DNA of 64,000 nt from Sphagnum compactum (Eukaryota; Bryophyta; Sphagnopsida; Sphagnales): positions 6,245,809-6,309,808 of the forward strand of contig OZ234493.1 in NCBI GenBank assembly GCA_965153455.1, read 5' to 3'. The notes beneath the pieces were generated by a model. The model was not told where the DNA came from and did no database searches. It saw nothing but the letters and a program-made list of their open reading frames with translations. The position numbers were made by a program, and so were the translations under genes. Below, piece by piece: positions 62,041 to 64,000 of this stretch (positions are counted from its first letter, which is position 1; each line of letters begins with the position of its first letter).

Positions 62041-62554
62041 AATCACTAAATTATTATTCATGAATGTTAGATATTTTGAGCTTGAACCTAAAATGCTTGA
62101 AATCAAATGTATTAATGTAAAAAACTTTGAAGTGTATAAAGTATACCATTAAGTTTAAAGTAATATGTCATTTGCCCCCAAAAAATGTAACAATTTTAAG
62201 TGTCCGTGAACCTAATCCTAACCCAAATAAAACCCAACAATGGAATGTTACTTGACACAAATAAATTCATGTTTTGTTCATCACCTAAACAAACTCGCAT
62301 AGTGATATAATTGCACTACGACAAAAAATGTAGATGGCAAAAGATAAATAGGCAGAAAAAAACATAAAGAGCCAAAAACACCAAAAATGACAAAAATCCA
62401 AAAATAAAAGGTACTCACCAAACAAGGTATACTCATATAAAGGATCTCCATTGTTGCTCATTTTATATTGCATGAACCAAAAAATAGTTTGGCTCAAAAC
62501 AGGAAAAGGGAGGGCAAAACAATATGCACATGTAAGGATAATGCTTCTTCATAA
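62041..62554. other. AT-rich stretch next to the FCP1-like pseudogenes
   Basis: No motif is recognised. It may hold a degraded C-terminal exon of the neighbouring pseudogene copy. Confidence 0.4.
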
Positions 62555-63022
62555 TCAAAGCACGAGGGAGATGTTAAGGATAAGCCATAGATGAAGGCAA
62601 AGGTCCATGACTTGTATATTACACTTTGACAAGTGTTGTCCCTTAAAGGATTCAAGGAAGACATGATTGTAATGTGAATTGCAAATAGCCTTGTTAGGCT
62701 TCTTGTTGATAAGCAACACATGGTCTTTCATATGATGATGAAACATTGACTAAAACTCTAAATACATCATGTTCAAATCTTTAAGATAATAGGTTAAAGT
62801 TGGTGTGATTCTACCCAACATTTGGGAACATCTCTCTTTCCCCCAAACAAAAACAAACTTGCATATGAATTGCCTTGGCATGAGCAACAGAAGAAGTTCA
62901 TGAATGTCCTCTAACAACATGCCAAACCAAATTGCAATTTGGAATTCTTTGAATGTTAAAACAAATAATTGCAACAACCATGTCTCTTTTCTACCTTGAT
63001 CACATCTATGGTATGGTCTCAC
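62555..63022 (-). pseudogene. FCP1-like (HAD/NIF domain) phosphatase pseudogene, copy A
   Basis: The frame from 63022 to 62555 is interrupted only by TAG at 62750-62752. Before the stop it has FKEFQIAIWFGML and KFVFVWGKERC, matching the F..FEV.IWS and F.WGQE.C parts of FCP1-type domains. After it comes DHVLLINKKPNKAICN and then FLESFKG, matching NTLLIDDSPYKA..NPP..AIF. The conserved Asp pair of that motif is changed (INKK), so the copy should be inactive. The DxDx(T/V) nucleophile motif is not readable upstream. Copy B lies immediately upstream in the same orientation. Confidence 0.65.
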
Positions 63023-63364
63023 ACATGATGACGCCTTTACAAAATTGCACTTTTAGGAAATAACATAGAACACCATTGAGATTGAAAATTATTTATTTAT
63101 CTGGTAAGATGGAAACTTGTCAAAAACCTGAAGTAAAAACCTTTGAGAGTGAAGGTCAACATAAAAAAGAGGCTTAGGGACATCACTATAAGTCATGCAA
63201 TCACATTTGAAAGCAAAAGATCTTGAATTGGCGTTCCTTGAAAAGGAGAAGCATAACACAAGAAAGAAACAGATGAAAAAAATGGATATCTAATGCAAAA
63301 TATTGTTATAATCTCCTTTTCATTAAGATTTTTCTTTGACAAACTTACAATCTAAAGCTTCCAT

Positions 63365-63885
63365 TCATTGGTGCAAGGTTGAAAGAACCTCCCATAATAG
63401 GGGTATTAGAGTCAAAAAATTTAATGTTACCAAAAGGTTTGACTTCATAAAATCCAAAATTGCCATGCTAAAGGAACGAAACATATGTAGGTAAAGGAGA
63501 AAAATGGTTAACAAATAATTTTCAAAAGGCTCAAAACTCTCAAGGAAAATGGAATCATAAGGAGGGTTATGGATGGCCTTGTGCGGGGAACCATCTACAA
63601 GGAGAATATTATTAGGATCATTATCCAAATATTGTGAAAATAACCTCACTAAGTTCTTGTGGAACACTAGTTTATCGTGAGTTTATGAAACTTGCCATTT
63701 AAAACATGGGTTTTGTTTATGCAAAAAGATTGGTCAAGGATATTGTTAGTTTTGAACTCAATTTGAGTTTCATTTATTATTTTTTCAAAGTAATGTACAA
63801 TATTGTGGCACTTGACTAATGACCAAATGTAAACAACAAAATGACCTTTACACGATGTGAGGAAATCTTTCAAACCAATCCTTAA
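63365..63885 (-). pseudogene. FCP1-like (HAD/NIF domain) phosphatase pseudogene, copy B
   Basis: The frame from about 63885 has GLKDFLTSCKGHFVVYIWSL (compare RPGLKEFL...HFEV.IWS) and NNILDQSFCINK, then stops. A second frame beginning at 63667 has NNILLVDGSPHKAIHNPPYD and FLESFEPFENYLLTIFLLYL, the downstream part of the same domain. A frameshift near 63667-63690 therefore divides the gene. A TAG lies just upstream in frame, and any N-terminal DxDx motif would be near or beyond the window edge. This copy keeps one Asp in its LLVDGSP motif, unlike copy A. Confidence 0.68.
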
Positions 63886-64000
63886 CTAAATAACACAAGG
63901 CCCTATGATTTCGTGTGCTATGATGTCTTGGGCATTGTGAAAATGATGAAAAATCCAAAAGACTCCTATCACAAATGCAATCCAACACCCTAATATAATG

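Overview
This is nuclear DNA from a land plant. The evidence is three intron-rich genes of plant type (membralin, mitochondrial pyruvate dehydrogenase E1-alpha, and a MYB-CC/PHR1-like transcription factor), degenerate plant-type telomere motif (TTTAGGG), and a typical mix of plant transposons. The background is very AT-rich, with scattered long C or G homopolymers. I cannot name the species; nothing here identifies the lineage below land plants.

All three intact genes lie on the minus strand. I rebuilt each exon by exon from splice signals, reading phase and family similarity. Membralin: 14 exons, 4042-10233, 807 aa. PDH E1-alpha: 8 exons, 30300-33869, 409 aa. MYB-CC factor: 6 exons, 38702-41434, 510 aa. 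All splice phases close and each coding sum is divisible by three. They share no pathway: ER membrane protein, mitochondrial enzyme, phosphate-response-type regulator.

Most of the rest is mobile-element history. (1) 21709-24273 is a complete hAT transposon with a perfect 8-bp target duplication, 13-bp terminal inverted repeats and a GC-rich, CpG-rich transposase frame broken only by two TAA codons. It sits in AT-rich, telomere-like host DNA; its composition and protein look foreign, and it is the best candidate here for horizontal transfer. (2) Two short non-autonomous Helitrons, 26366-27165 (+) and 36599-37559 (-), share a 3' hairpin and CTAG end. (3) A pogo-type element, 55757-56439, keeps a remnant of a CENP-B-like helix-turn-helix and is inserted in a 139-bp tandem array whose next unit preserves the empty TA site. 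(4) A 315-bp MITE, 34816-35130, has 64-68-bp inverted repeats and encodes a CCHC zinc knuckle like that of Mutator transposases. (5) A solo LTR, 46286-47106, has a 5-bp target duplication. (6) Older wrecks of hAT/BED and Harbinger-type transposases lie at 18.8-19.2 kb and 24.5-24.8 kb.

The right end (62.5-63.9 kb) carries two head-to-tail, broken copies of an FCP1-like (HAD phosphatase) gene. Several tandem arrays (25.6, 27.9, 48.4, 52.1, 56.4, 61.0 and 61.6 kb) and dispersed repeats (a roughly 320-bp family in three copies, plus smaller families in two) fill much of the remaining space. I see no tRNA or rRNA gene and no CRISPR array.
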